Origin: Mesobacillus persicus
GTDB lineage: Bacteria; Bacillota; Bacilli; Bacillales; Cytobacillaceae
DNA length: 64,000 nucleotides
Reading direction: 5' to 3'
NCBI RefSeq assembly: GCF_900109925.1
Contig: NZ_FOBW01000005.1
Location: forward strand, 1-64,000
Below are positions 35,741-43,547 of the stretch, piece after piece. The translations under genes were made by a program, and so were the position numbers. The notes below the pieces were generated by a model. That model did no database searches, was not told the origin of the DNA, and saw only the letters and a list, made by a program, of their open reading frames with translations. Numbering within the stretch: position 1 is the first letter of the stretch; the number at the start of each line of letters is the position of its first letter.

Positions 35741-35902
35741 GTGTTAGGGCTATGGTTAACAACTATCGGCGCGATGGCCATTTTTTTCGCGACACTGTAC
35801 TTCTTCTTTCTAGTTATTAGGGATGCGGTAAACGCAGAAGACTCAAAGGTTATTGATAAACTACCTGAAAAAGAGTCGAGTCAGCAAAAGCAATTTTCAT
35901 GA
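35741..35902 (+). CDS. Small single-span membrane protein, 53 aa
   Basis: The frame begins with GTG, 6 bp after a perfect AAGGAGGGG, and encodes MLGLWLTTIGAMAIFFATLY followed by a short charged cytosolic tail rich in Asp, Glu, Lys and Gln. It is one hydrophobic span of about 25 residues. A strong hairpin terminator follows 15 bp after the stop, which together with the ribosome binding site makes a real gene likely. No family is recognised; such proteins often modulate larger membrane complexes. Confidence 0.65.
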   Translation: MLGLWLTTIGAMAIFFATLYFFFLVIRDAVNAEDSKVIDKLPEKESSQQKQFS

Positions 35903-35917
35903 AACGACAGAAAAAGA

Positions 35918-35945
35918 GGCCTTCTCACCGTTGAGAAGGCCCTAT
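35918..35945 (+). terminator. Terminator of small membrane protein gene
   Basis: A perfect 10-bp stem GGCCTTCTCA with its complement and a 4-nt loop lies 15 bp after the stop, although the T-tract is weak. Confidence 0.75.
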
Positions 35946-36022
35946 CTATGGACGAGGCGATTGCCCATCCTATTCCTTTCATCGACTTATTTCCGGATAA
36001 AGAGGGATTTCCCGCTCCTCCC

Positions 36023-36352
36023 CTATTCCCGAATGAACCACACTTTTGAAATAAGCTGATCTTCCACCTCATAAATTGCCATTAGACTGGTACTTTCCCC
36101 GGTGAGTCCATTTGTGGCAATTTCCCAATCAATGACCTTATTGCCAACAATGGAGCGATTTTTTATTTCGGCATGCATCTTCTTTTTAAAAGTCTCACGA
36201 TAACGTTCAATGAGTTCCTGTTTGCCGCTTAATGTAATCGTATTATCCGGAAAATTGTGGACGGTGATGTCGTCTGCATATGTACTCGCAAAGCCCTCTA
36301 GATCTTGGCTATTATAATATTCGATTTGCTGCTGAACGATTGTTTCAATCAT
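36023..36352 (-). CDS. SnoaL / NTF2-like fold protein
   Basis: The 109-aa protein has the cone-shaped alpha+beta NTF2/SnoaL pattern: an N-terminal helix (VQQQIEYYNSQDLEGFASTY), DDITVHNFPDNTITLSGKQE, the helix ELIERYRETFKK, then four strands ending ISKVWFIRE. Family members range from isomerases and cyclases to ligand-binding proteins, and no catalytic set can be assigned here. AAAGGGTTG precedes the ATG. It is monocistronic. Confidence 0.8.
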   Translation of the reverse strand: MIETIVQQQIEYYNSQDLEGFASTYADDITVHNFPDNTITLSGKQELIERYRETFKKKMHAEIKNRSIVGNKVIDWEIATNGLTGESTSLMAIYEVEDQLISKVWFIRE

Positions 36353-36422
36353 ACGTTTTCAACCCTTTCATTTATCCTCGATACTATTCTCTACTTAAGT
36401 TTTTTCCTGGTCAAGTGTATTC

Positions 36423-36469
36423 AAAAAAGAAGGAGCTCCCGTATAATACAGGGTAACTCCTCCTTTTTA
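36423..36469 (-). terminator. Terminator of 36.5-kb gene
   Basis: Arms AAAAAGAAGGAG and CTCCTCCTTTTT with an inner CCC/GGG pairing lie directly after the stop of the 148-aa gene and also face the SnoaL gene promoter side. Confidence 0.75.
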
Positions 36470-36470
36470 T

Positions 36471-36917
36471 CTAATCAATCTGTTTAAAGTCTTCCATGAG
36501 GACGGCCAGCAATCCCTTGCTTCCTGCCGCTAGCATTTGGTCCTTCGACACAGGGCGTTTTTCTTCTTTTCTAGGCTCAATTCCATTTCGATAGACATAC
36601 TTTCGTCGTAGGATGCCCTTTTGCTGGTTATAATAAAGAACAAATCGTTTTAAATTCGATTTCATATCGGTATTTTTCCAATTAATATAAAAGGACTTTT
36701 GGTTTTCCCATTCATTAACAGAAATCATGGAATGAAGTAAACTTAGTTGTAAAATGTTAAAGTCATTATTAAAGACTTTCACTTCTCTTTCAATGGTTAC
36801 TTTCGGCTGCTCCACCGACGGTAGGTTTTCATCTGTCACACCATATTCCTTAAGCTTTTCAATCAGTTCATTATAAGTAATGATATAAATCCTCTCCCCC
36901 GCTTTGATTTTTACCAT
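36471..36917 (-). CDS. Uncharacterised 148-aa protein
   Basis: The soluble, basic protein (MVKIKAGERIYIITYNELIE at the N-terminus) has no membrane segment or known motif. The middle is rich in aromatic and Asn residues (SFYINWKNTDMKSNLKRFVL) and the C-terminus has a Lys/Arg/Glu stretch. The ATG is three codons inside the open frame; no strong ribosome binding site is visible for either start. The family is not recognised. It is downstream of nothing in particular and has its own terminator. Confidence 0.55.
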   Translation of the reverse strand: MVKIKAGERIYIITYNELIEKLKEYGVTDENLPSVEQPKVTIEREVKVFNNDFNILQLSLLHSMISVNEWENQKSFYINWKNTDMKSNLKRFVLYYNQQKGILRRKYVYRNGIEPRKEEKRPVSKDQMLAAGSKGLLAVLMEDFKQID

Positions 36918-36988
36918 TGACTGCAACTATAGTTTTGCCTTATTAAGTAAATACAATGATAAATTTTTTGGCCGTGTTCAATGAGTGG

Positions 36989-37008
36989 TCGATTTCCGCT
37001 CCAATCCA
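36989..37008. repeat. Fragment of GC-rich interspersed element
   Basis: The stretch GTCGATTTCCGCTCCAATCC matches only the terminal arm of the GC-rich element; the core is missing. It is probably a decayed end. Confidence 0.45.
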
Positions 37009-37112
37009 CAGGTTGCAACCATTGACACAGCCTTTCGATAAAAACTTAACGATAACTCTCAACCGGAACAGATAATTACCCGGTTATTGGTCAATCTAAA
37101 CTATACAAAAAC

Positions 37113-39485
37113 TTACTGCTCCCTGTTCACAAAGTAAGTCAATAAATGCTTTAAAAACGTGACATTACTAGGGACTTCTTGCAAGGTTTCCATCGCGAGA
37201 CAGTAATGTTGCCACATTTCTTTTCGGGCACCCTCAGGTCCGAGGATGGACACAAAAGTTGAATGATGGTTTTCGGCGTCTTTCCCAAGGGGTTTTCCAA
37301 TCAGTGCTTCATTCCCTTCGACATCTAGCAAATCGTCCTTAATCTGAAAAGCAATCCCTGCGTGTCGGGCGAACTTTTTCAGCACCTCTATCTCTTGCTC
37401 CTTCGCATTCGCAAGGATCGCAGGCATAATCAGAGACGCCTCGAAGGCAATTCCCGTTTTGTAAAAGCACATCGTGTTCAATTGGTCGAGCGTTAGTGAT
37501 TTGCCTTTAGCCTCCAAATCCATGGCCTGTCCCTTGCACATTTCCGCTGTTACTTTGGAAGTATATTGGATTAGTTGAAGCACCGATTTGGCTTGAAACT
37601 GTTCAAGAGATGCTTGTTCTTCTATCGCCTTTTGGGTCAAAAACAAACCCGTTAATTCAGCGACTCCAATCGTATACACCTCATGTACTGTCGGACGTCC
37701 CCGGCGGATAGAAGCGTTATCCTGGCATGGGAGATCATCAAAAATCAAGGATGCTGTATGCATATATTCCAATGATTTTAGAAGCGGAACAATGGCTGAC
37801 TCAGATAGCCCATACCCGTTAACGCCCATCACCCAGGTCACAATTGGCCTCAATCGTTTGCCATCCCCGTCAAGACTGTAATTTGCAGCGTCTACTATTG
37901 GATCTTCTTCAGAAAAAGCAAGCCCATTTTTAGAGATGGGTAGGACACGATTGATTTGATTTCGAACCGTTTTCACGGTATCTAAAAACTCGTCCTGCTC
38001 TTTCCGGTCATTTTTAAGGTTCATAATCATATGGTCGCGAAGCAGCTTATCAAAGAAATCAACATCATCTGCATCTGACACCATTTTTTGAATAAGCTGA
38101 TGAAATTTCGGGTCTTCTGGAGCAAAGATCTTCATCACTTCATTGTATTTATGTGTACCCACTTTCTCTTTATACCGTTTCAGACCATTTATCGCACGGT
38201 CCAAAATGACTTCCGTGGTTTGGGGATCTGATTGATAGACGTTATGAATCAGATTGGAGATGACCGTCCAATATAGTTCAAAAGGGTTTACGAGATCTGG
38301 GCGAGTGTTGTGATACTTCAAATAATAGGTATAGGGAGTTACAGCACCTGCCTCCATGTCATCAAACATGTCAGTAAAATCATCTGCTAGTTGATTGTAA
38401 ATCCCATAGTAGAAAGTTCGATGGTCAAAGCCTTCATCCTCAGGAGCACTGATGACGGAACGAACAATTAATCGTGAGGAAGACGATTTTAAAATGACCG
38501 GTATGTAAATTTCCTCATTCGTGTAATCTCCATTATATAAGTCCTTTACACGGTCCACTTCCTGAGAATGAAAAAAGACATAAGACTGCTCGAAGAAAGA
38601 GTGTAGCGTCTCCTCTCGCTGATGGTTTTTAATATACTCAAAGGCTTCTCGAAGTTCGGAATGAATCGATTGTATCAGCTCTTTGTTTCGCCCCATCCAC
38701 ACCCCCAATTCCGGTACAGTTCTAGTAATTAGCGTTGTTCGGATTAACTCGGAATACTGCTGCTTCTCTTCCAATGAGAGAACACTAGCATCTAAAAGAT
38801 CGTCAATAAAGGGATAGGTCAGACCATAAGAATAACCAAGCCTAATCGCTTGATCAAGTTTCTGAGAGCGTTCCAAAGGAGTGATGTCCGTATCCATCTC
38901 TTCGATTACATGCATCACTACCCCAGCGATAATTTTAATCAATTTTCGTTGGGCATGTTCACCATCCATCCCACCCGGTATGATAGAGGCGACAGTCTTT
39001 AGTTTTTGGGTCAGCCAAATGATTGTCGACTCAATCGCTTCTTTCTCAGCCCACCGGTAGAGTCCGACCATACTAAACGTCTCGGTGTGCTCCTGTTGCT
39101 CCGAAGTCAGTTGTTCCTTTAAATTGTCAACCACCCTGCGAACAGAAGCTTGAGTATCAGGTGCGTTCAGGTCTTTTCCCAGGTCTCTCATATAAATATA
39201 TGAAATGCTTCGTTGGAGGTAGGAATCTAGTTTGCCGGTTAGATTTAACCATTGAATATAATGCCGATAGTTTTTTGAATCAGGTTTATCCTTTCGTCGT
39301 GAAAAAAAAGAGAAGAATGACGGACGATGGATGTGATGATGTTTCCAGGATTGAAGATCTCTTGTCAGTAAAGGGACATATGCATTTCCCACGAGCTGCT
39401 CATAGAGCGTTTCAAAATAGTGACCAGCTTTTTGCTCCGCCAACCGATAACTATTATTTGCCTTAGTTTTTAACTCCTCATTCAT
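37113..39485 (-). CDS. Two-domain isoprenoid synthase: alpha-helical N-domain plus trans-prenyltransferase
   Basis: The 790-aa protein ends with a complete E-type polyprenyl diphosphate synthase (about residues 495-790): GKRLRP near 542, first Asp-rich motif DDLPCQD at 583-589 followed by RRGRPT, and second Asp-rich motif DDLLD at 717-721. The first about 490 residues are all helical. They contain two further Asp clusters that look like isoprenoid-synthase metal sites, DDLLD at 228-232 and DDFTDMFDD at 368-376, the latter after an NQLA helix as in prenyl synthases. Single-domain synthases are about 300 aa, so this is a fusion or duplication. AGAGGGA lies 9 bp before the ATG. It is alone in its transcription unit; product and the N-domain reaction are unknown. 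Confidence 0.85.
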   Translation of the reverse strand: MNEELKTKANNSYRLAEQKAGHYFETLYEQLVGNAYVPLLTRDLQSWKHHHIHRPSFFSFFSRRKDKPDSKNYRHYIQWLNLTGKLDSYLQRSISYIYMRDLGKDLNAPDTQASVRRVVDNLKEQLTSEQQEHTETFSMVGLYRWAEKEAIESTIIWLTQKLKTVASIIPGGMDGEHAQRKLIKIIAGVVMHVIEEMDTDITPLERSQKLDQAIRLGYSYGLTYPFIDDLLDASVLSLEEKQQYSELIRTTLITRTVPELGVWMGRNKELIQSIHSELREAFEYIKNHQREETLHSFFEQSYVFFHSQEVDRVKDLYNGDYTNEEIYIPVILKSSSSRLIVRSVISAPEDEGFDHRTFYYGIYNQLADDFTDMFDDMEAGAVTPYTYYLKYHNTRPDLVNPFELYWTVISNLIHNVYQSDPQTTEVILDRAINGLKRYKEKVGTHKYNEVMKIFAPEDPKFHQLIQKMVSDADDVDFFDKLLRDHMIMNLKNDRKEQDEFLDTVKTVRNQINRVLPISKNGLAFSEEDPIVDAANYSLDGDGKRLRPIVTWVMGVNGYGLSESAIVPLLKSLEYMHTASLIFDDLPCQDNASIRRGRPTVHEVYTIGVAELTGLFLTQKAIEEQASLEQFQAKSVLQLIQYTSKVTAEMCKGQAMDLEAKGKSLTLDQLNTMCFYKTGIAFEASLIMPAILANAKEQEIEVLKKFARHAGIAFQIKDDLLDVEGNEALIGKPLGKDAENHHSTFVSILGPEGARKEMWQHYCLAMETLQEVPSNVTFLKHLLTYFVNREQ

Positions 39486-39739
39486 ACGATCCAATCCCTC
39501 TACTTAATATTTTCTTATTTATTTATATTCGTCTGTATAGATATTAAATGTCCAATTTTGCGGTGTTTCTTTAAATCTATCAACGCGCCTTTAATATACC
39601 TTAAAACTAACATTTAGGTAGATTAACCTGAAAATATACGGAGCAAGTTCTAGACAAAAGTTAAAAAACAAGCCTTCCGCTAATGTAAATGGATAGAATA
39701 TACTAATCTAAGTAGTTATTAATTACCATGGGGGAACGT

Positions 39740-40054
39740 ATGAACACGAACCTAAAAGTAGTCCTGATATATCTTGTCATAAATATCGTATTACTTCCAC
39801 TATATTATGTATTATGGTTAATATTGATGCTTCAAGGAACGATTAGTAATTTTAATATCGGCAGTGCTATATTTGGTTTCGTTCTAGCATTTATCCCAAT
39901 TACTTGCGTGTTTCTGCTAGTTAAGAGGTTTTTATTAAAAGGCAATAATAATAGAAGTGCAGTGAATAGGATCTCTTATATCGTCTCCATAACAATTGTT
40001 TTCTTATTTCTATTTTTATGGCCGTTAATAAATGGTCAATTATTTATAAAATGA
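39740..40054 (+). CDS. Small membrane protein, 104 aa
   Basis: The protein has three hydrophobic spans (about residues 7-32, 40-62 and 78-98) separated by short polar loops, one of them KGNNNRSAVNR. No charged residue or motif points to a function. The ATG directly follows GGGGGAACGT; an ATG four codons earlier would overlap that ribosome binding site. It is a single gene. Family not recognised. Confidence 0.65.
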   Translation: MNTNLKVVLIYLVINIVLLPLYYVLWLILMLQGTISNFNIGSAIFGFVLAFIPITCVFLLVKRFLLKGNNNRSAVNRISYIVSITIVFLFLFLWPLINGQLFIK

Positions 40055-40119
40055 AAGAAGCATTAAAGTTCTATTTAAGCCTGAAAGCAACAGTCTTTGA
40101 GAAAAAAGCCTAGTAAAAA

Positions 40120-40160
40120 CATGAAGGGACCAGAGCTAGTTATGCCCTGATCCCTTCATG
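40120..40160. terminator. Bidirectional terminator
   Basis: Arms CATGAAGGGA and TCCCTTCATG form a 10-bp stem between the small membrane protein gene and the convergent ytxH-like gene. Confidence 0.82.
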
Positions 40161-40186
40161 CTTAATGACTTTAGATTTGTTATTTC

Positions 40187-40645
40187 TTACTCGTTTACGG
40201 TCTTTTTCAAATCCGTAATATCTTTATTCACTTTAGCTTCGATGTCCTTGATTTCTGATTCTACGATTTCTTTTATTTCTTCACTCGCATGCATTTCCTC
40301 TTTCATCAGTTCCCTGACAACCTCTTTTAATTTATCGATGTTTATCGTTTCTTGAGGTTCTCTGTTATTAATGAGTTCCATTGCTTCATTGATGACTTTT
40401 TCGCTTCTGTCTTTTACTGCTTGCGAGACATTTGATGTGCTTTCATTGATTAATTCTGAAAGCTCTCCTATCTTATTTTTCAACTCGTTCGTTACTTCCC
40501 CTGTTTTATCCTTCCCTTTCGCAAATTGATTCGAAAGATCTTCTCGTATTTCCTCGCCCGATTTTGGAGACGAGAGTAATGTCGCTGTTGCCCCAACCGC
40601 TGCTCCAATAACTGTACCGAGTGCAACACTTTTTTGATTTTTCAT
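40187..40645 (-). CDS. YtxH domain-containing protein
   Basis: The 152-aa protein has the YtxH N-terminus: a short glycine/alanine-rich hydrophobic segment (VALGTVIGAAVGATATLLSS) followed by PKSGEEIREDL and a long charged helix. The remaining about 110 residues are heptad-like and rich in Glu, Lys, Ile and Asn, so a coiled coil is likely. YtxH proteins are associated with general stress in Bacillus, with no defined activity. AAAGGGAG precedes the ATG. Confidence 0.88.
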   Translation of the reverse strand: MKNQKSVALGTVIGAAVGATATLLSSPKSGEEIREDLSNQFAKGKDKTGEVTNELKNKIGELSELINESTSNVSQAVKDRSEKVINEAMELINNREPQETINIDKLKEVVRELMKEEMHASEEIKEIVESEIKDIEAKVNKDITDLKKTVNE

Positions 40646-40809
40646 TACTACCAGCTCCCTTTAATGTGTATATCTATCTATTAACCTATTTTGATAGGTA
40701 TAAAACCTCCTATTTAAAAATTTTGACGCTTGGATAAATTTGATATTAGTTAGTAAAAGCTGTCACAAACTATTAAAAGCTCTGTTAAAGACAATTAGTT
40801 TTGCCAACT

Positions 40810-40999
40810 GTTGATTGGAGCGGAAGACACTTGACTCCTCGAAAATGAAGTGCGCATTTTCTCGTGCGTGGGCATAATCGAAGAAGCCATTCAGTGTCCT
40901 GCGGGAGCAGCGGGACAGGTGAGACCCCACAGGAGCGCTAGCGACGAGGAGGCTCACCGCACGCCCCGCGGAAAGCAAGTGTCTGGAGCGGAAATCAAC
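40810..40999 (+). repeat. GC-rich interspersed element, long form (copy E)
   Basis: This 190-bp copy runs from GTTGATTGGAGCGGAAGACA to GTGTCTGGAGCGGAAATCAAC. The end stem pairs GACACTTG with CAAGTGTC, whereas short copies use GGCGCTTG/CAAGCGCC, so both sides changed together. It contains the extra 61-bp hairpin segment starting CGAAAATGAAGTGCGCATTT. Confidence 0.92.
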
Positions 41000-41019
41000 A
41001 TACTTGTTTAAGAGACAAA

Positions 41020-41062
41020 AAAAACTAGGCAATCCCTTGTGAAGAGATTTGCCTAGCTTTTT
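41020..41062 (-). terminator. Terminator of ctaB
   Basis: CTAGGCAA and TTTGCCTAG pair across a 15-nt loop with A- and T-tracts, at the 3' end of ctaB, ending the heme-copper enzyme operon. Confidence 0.85.
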
Positions 41063-41996
41063 ATACCTTAAGTGTCACAAGAACCATCGACACAAACAAG
41101 ATTGTTATATAGTTAACGGAGTATAGAAAGTTTACATACGCCCATTTTATATCATCTTTAACATAGAAACCGCTTATGCCGACCACTAGCCATCCAATAT
41201 TCAACAAGGTGGCAATCACAATAAATGCCGTACCTAGTGACGTTAAGAAGAACGGCAACGGTAGTAAACAGGCGATATACAGAACCATTTGTCGTTTAGT
41301 TACTTTAAACCCACGGACAACCGGGAGCATCGCTACTTTTGCCGCTTTATATTCTTCATACTTTCTCATCGCGATAGCAAACGTGTGAGGCATTTGAAAA
41401 ATAAATAAGATAAGAAACAATACAATCGGGACTATATGGTTAACAGGTGCAATGACAGCCCAGCCGATTAAAGGTGTAACCGCGCCAGAAACACTGCCTA
41501 TGATCGTGTTAAATGCATATCTCCGTTTTGACCACATCGTATATAAGACAACATAGGTGAACCACCCGATGAACGCATAGATGGTTGCTTCTATCGTTGT
41601 AAAGAGCAAAAGGATAAAACCTAGTATCGTTAAGGTAATTCCCAGGGTTAACACTGCTTTTAGTGAAAAATTCCCTGTTACGGTTGGCCGGTTTTTCGTA
41701 CGATCCATGATGGTATCGATATCCACATCGTACCAATTATTTAAAACGAGCGCACCACCTACAACCAACGTACTTCCAATAATCGTTAGTAAGAACAAGC
41801 TCCAGTGAGCCCCAAAAGAAGCATCATTAAAATAAAGCGCTAGCCAAAATGCAGTAAAGACTGGCAATACATTCGCTAACAAAACAGGCCCTTTAAAAAG
41901 TGATTTTATATCCGAAAATATACCTAATGATTTTTGTGTATCTGATAATGAAGTTTTCTGAGCCTTCTGTAGAGAAGGTACCATATCCTGTCTCAT
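41061..41996 (-). CDS. ctaB: Heme O synthase (protoheme IX farnesyltransferase)
   Basis: CtaB attaches a farnesyl group to heme B to make heme O for terminal oxidases. The 311-aa membrane protein (about nine spans) has the prenyltransferase motifs NNWYDVDIDTIMDRTKNRP near residue 88 and the second Asp/Glu-rich loop around MRKYEEYKAAKVAML near 213. I start at the second of two ATGs because GGAGG is 5 bp from it but only 2 bp from the first. It is the last gene of the operon that encodes the heme-copper enzyme, so it may supply heme O to it, although the window contains no ctaA. Confidence 0.92.
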   Translation of the reverse strand: MRQDMVPSLQKAQKTSLSDTQKSLGIFSDIKSLFKGPVLLANVLPVFTAFWLALYFNDASFGAHWSLFLLTIIGSTLVVGGALVLNNWYDVDIDTIMDRTKNRPTVTGNFSLKAVLTLGITLTILGFILLLFTTIEATIYAFIGWFTYVVLYTMWSKRRYAFNTIIGSVSGAVTPLIGWAVIAPVNHIVPIVLFLILFIFQMPHTFAIAMRKYEEYKAAKVAMLPVVRGFKVTKRQMVLYIACLLPLPFFLTSLGTAFIVIATLLNIGWLVVGISGFYVKDDIKWAYVNFLYSVNYITILFVSMVLVTLKV

Positions 41997-42086
41997 CATT
42001 ACCTCCCCCTAGAAAAGTGGTTCCTATGTTATCTTACTGTAGTATTATAAAAATGTACAATGATAAATTTTTCTTGTAGGGGGGTC

Positions 42087-42644
42087 CTACTCATACTTTG
42101 AGGGATCGACGATCAAACTATAAACCAAGTAGATCACCATCGAGATGGCCATGGTAATAAAACCCCACCCGAGGATGATTTGGTCAATGACTAAATAGTT
42201 ATTGCACAATTGCGAGTTTGATTGGATATACAACCAGCCAAACCCAAGAAACATGACGGTAAATAATGTAATCAGGTTGTTTCTCCCGACCTTACTAAGT
42301 TTTTTCCAGCTATCACGCAGAGGCACTCCAGCTAGAAATGGTAAACTAATAAACTTAAAAGCTTCGACGGTTTGTACAGTTAGTGCTTCATCCATGGTCC
42401 TTGGCAACATCCAATAAACCATGATAATCGTAAATAATAGAATCCCAGGGAGCCCGTTTTGGTTGTACTTTTCAAAAAAGCTCGGAAACCGGTCCATAAA
42501 TAAACGTGCCATAAAGTATCCTGCAATCACTAATAGTGGCATTTGCATATGCATATGGATAATCATGACGGATTCCATTAATCTAGCAACCGGAGGAATC
42601 ATCAACACAATCAATAACACTAGACCGGATATAAATTGACTCAT
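42087..42644 (-). CDS. Multi-span membrane protein of the heme-copper operon
   Basis: The 185-aa protein has about five membrane segments. Its second span carries a His/Met-rich stretch (MIIHMHMQMPLLVIAGYFM) of the kind that binds copper or heme, recalling CtaG and DUF1404 proteins found beside terminal oxidases. It lies 3 bp after the Sco gene, with its GGGGGAA ribosome binding site inside the end of that gene, and upstream of ctaB. A role in copper delivery or assembly is therefore reasonable, but the family assignment is tentative. Confidence 0.65.
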   Translation of the reverse strand: MSQFISGLVLLIVLMIPPVARLMESVMIIHMHMQMPLLVIAGYFMARLFMDRFPSFFEKYNQNGLPGILLFTIIMVYWMLPRTMDEALTVQTVEAFKFISLPFLAGVPLRDSWKKLSKVGRNNLITLFTVMFLGFGWLYIQSNSQLCNNYLVIDQIILGWGFITMAISMVIYLVYSLIVDPSKYE

Positions 42645-42647
42645 CGA

Positions 42648-43280
42648 TTATTCCCCCTTATCTGCTTCTATGATAGTAACCAACTTATTTGCCGCTGCAT
42701 CTACCTCTGTATAATCCATCACATCGACTAATGCCCCTTGTCTATCCACTAAATAAAAAGCTGAATTATGACCGAAATTTCCGTTCCCATCAGGGATGAC
42801 AATGACGCCGAATTCCTCGAGTAACGAATCCAACTCTGATTGGTCATTGATTCTCGCCATCCGCCAAGTCTCTCCGTCACTGTTAAAATTGTTTTTATAT
42901 CGATTCAATGTCGCGGGATCATCTCTGGTTGGGTCAAAACTTATACTTAAAAAAACAATCTCTTTGCCCATGTATTCACTAGGAACTTGATCGTAAACCT
43001 GAGCCATATTCTCTTCTAATTGAATACAAACCGTCGTACAACCTGTATAGATAAAAGTGATGAATACATATTTGTCTTCAAACTCTGAAATCGAATAGGT
43101 TCGTCCTTCACTATCTTCAAAGGTTACCTCTGGAAATTCCGGCTGAGTCTCAATCAGCTTTGTGACCCTCGCCGTTTCAGCCGTATAGGCGGTAAATCCA
43201 TCTGTGCCTACAAAGAATAAAACAAACCCAAACAGCAAAACAGTCAGATACGAGTATAATGTTTGTCGATTTTTGATCAC
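42648..43280 (-). CDS. SCO1/SenC-family copper chaperone
   Basis: The 210-aa protein is anchored by one N-terminal membrane span and exposes a thioredoxin-fold SCO domain outside. The copper ligands are visible as the CxxxC in YTGCTTVCIQLEENM near residue 88 and the His of FGHNSAFYLVD near 171. SCO proteins deliver copper to the CuA centre of subunit II. I start at a GTG 8 bp after GGGAAG; the open frame begins six codons earlier with TTG. It is downstream of the subunit I gene, in the order expected for an assembly factor. Confidence 0.92.
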   Translation of the reverse strand: MIKNRQTLYSYLTVLLFGFVLFFVGTDGFTAYTAETARVTKLIETQPEFPEVTFEDSEGRTYSISEFEDKYVFITFIYTGCTTVCIQLEENMAQVYDQVPSEYMGKEIVFLSISFDPTRDDPATLNRYKNNFNSDGETWRMARINDQSELDSLLEEFGVIVIPDGNGNFGHNSAFYLVDRQGALVDVMDYTEVDAAANKLVTIIEADKGE

Positions 43281-43313
43281 GGAGATCACTTCCCACAATC
43301 TATTTTTAGTAAC

Positions 43314-43408
43314 GCTCTTTTCTCGACTTTATTGCTTATTTAAGCTGAATACACTAAGTGGTTGGTCTATCTTTATACAGTAAATAGCCAACAATTAGAG
43401 AAAAGAGC
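43314..43408. repeat. Inverted repeat between cbaA-like and sco genes
   Basis: Eleven-bp arms GCTCTTTTCTC (43314-43324) and GAGAAAAGAGC (43398-43408) enclose 73 bp. It lies just upstream of the sco start and could be a processing site, a leader structure or the remnant of a mobile element. Confidence 0.55.
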
Positions 43409-43507
43409 TTGCAAATTTACTTTTAACCTACAAAATAGCTTTTCCTGCGTTAAAATCGGCTTTATGATTTTAACAACAATATTTACGAAAACAGCCTTTA
43501 GTTAAAA

Positions 43508-43536
43508 GAGATAGCCCTAAGACGAGCTATCCCTTT
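43508..43536 (-). terminator. Hairpin after heme-copper subunit I gene
   Basis: GGGATAGC and GCTATCT pair just after the subunit I stop codon. It may partly separate the structural genes from the downstream assembly genes. Confidence 0.65.
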
Positions 43537-43547
43537 AATCGTAGCTA

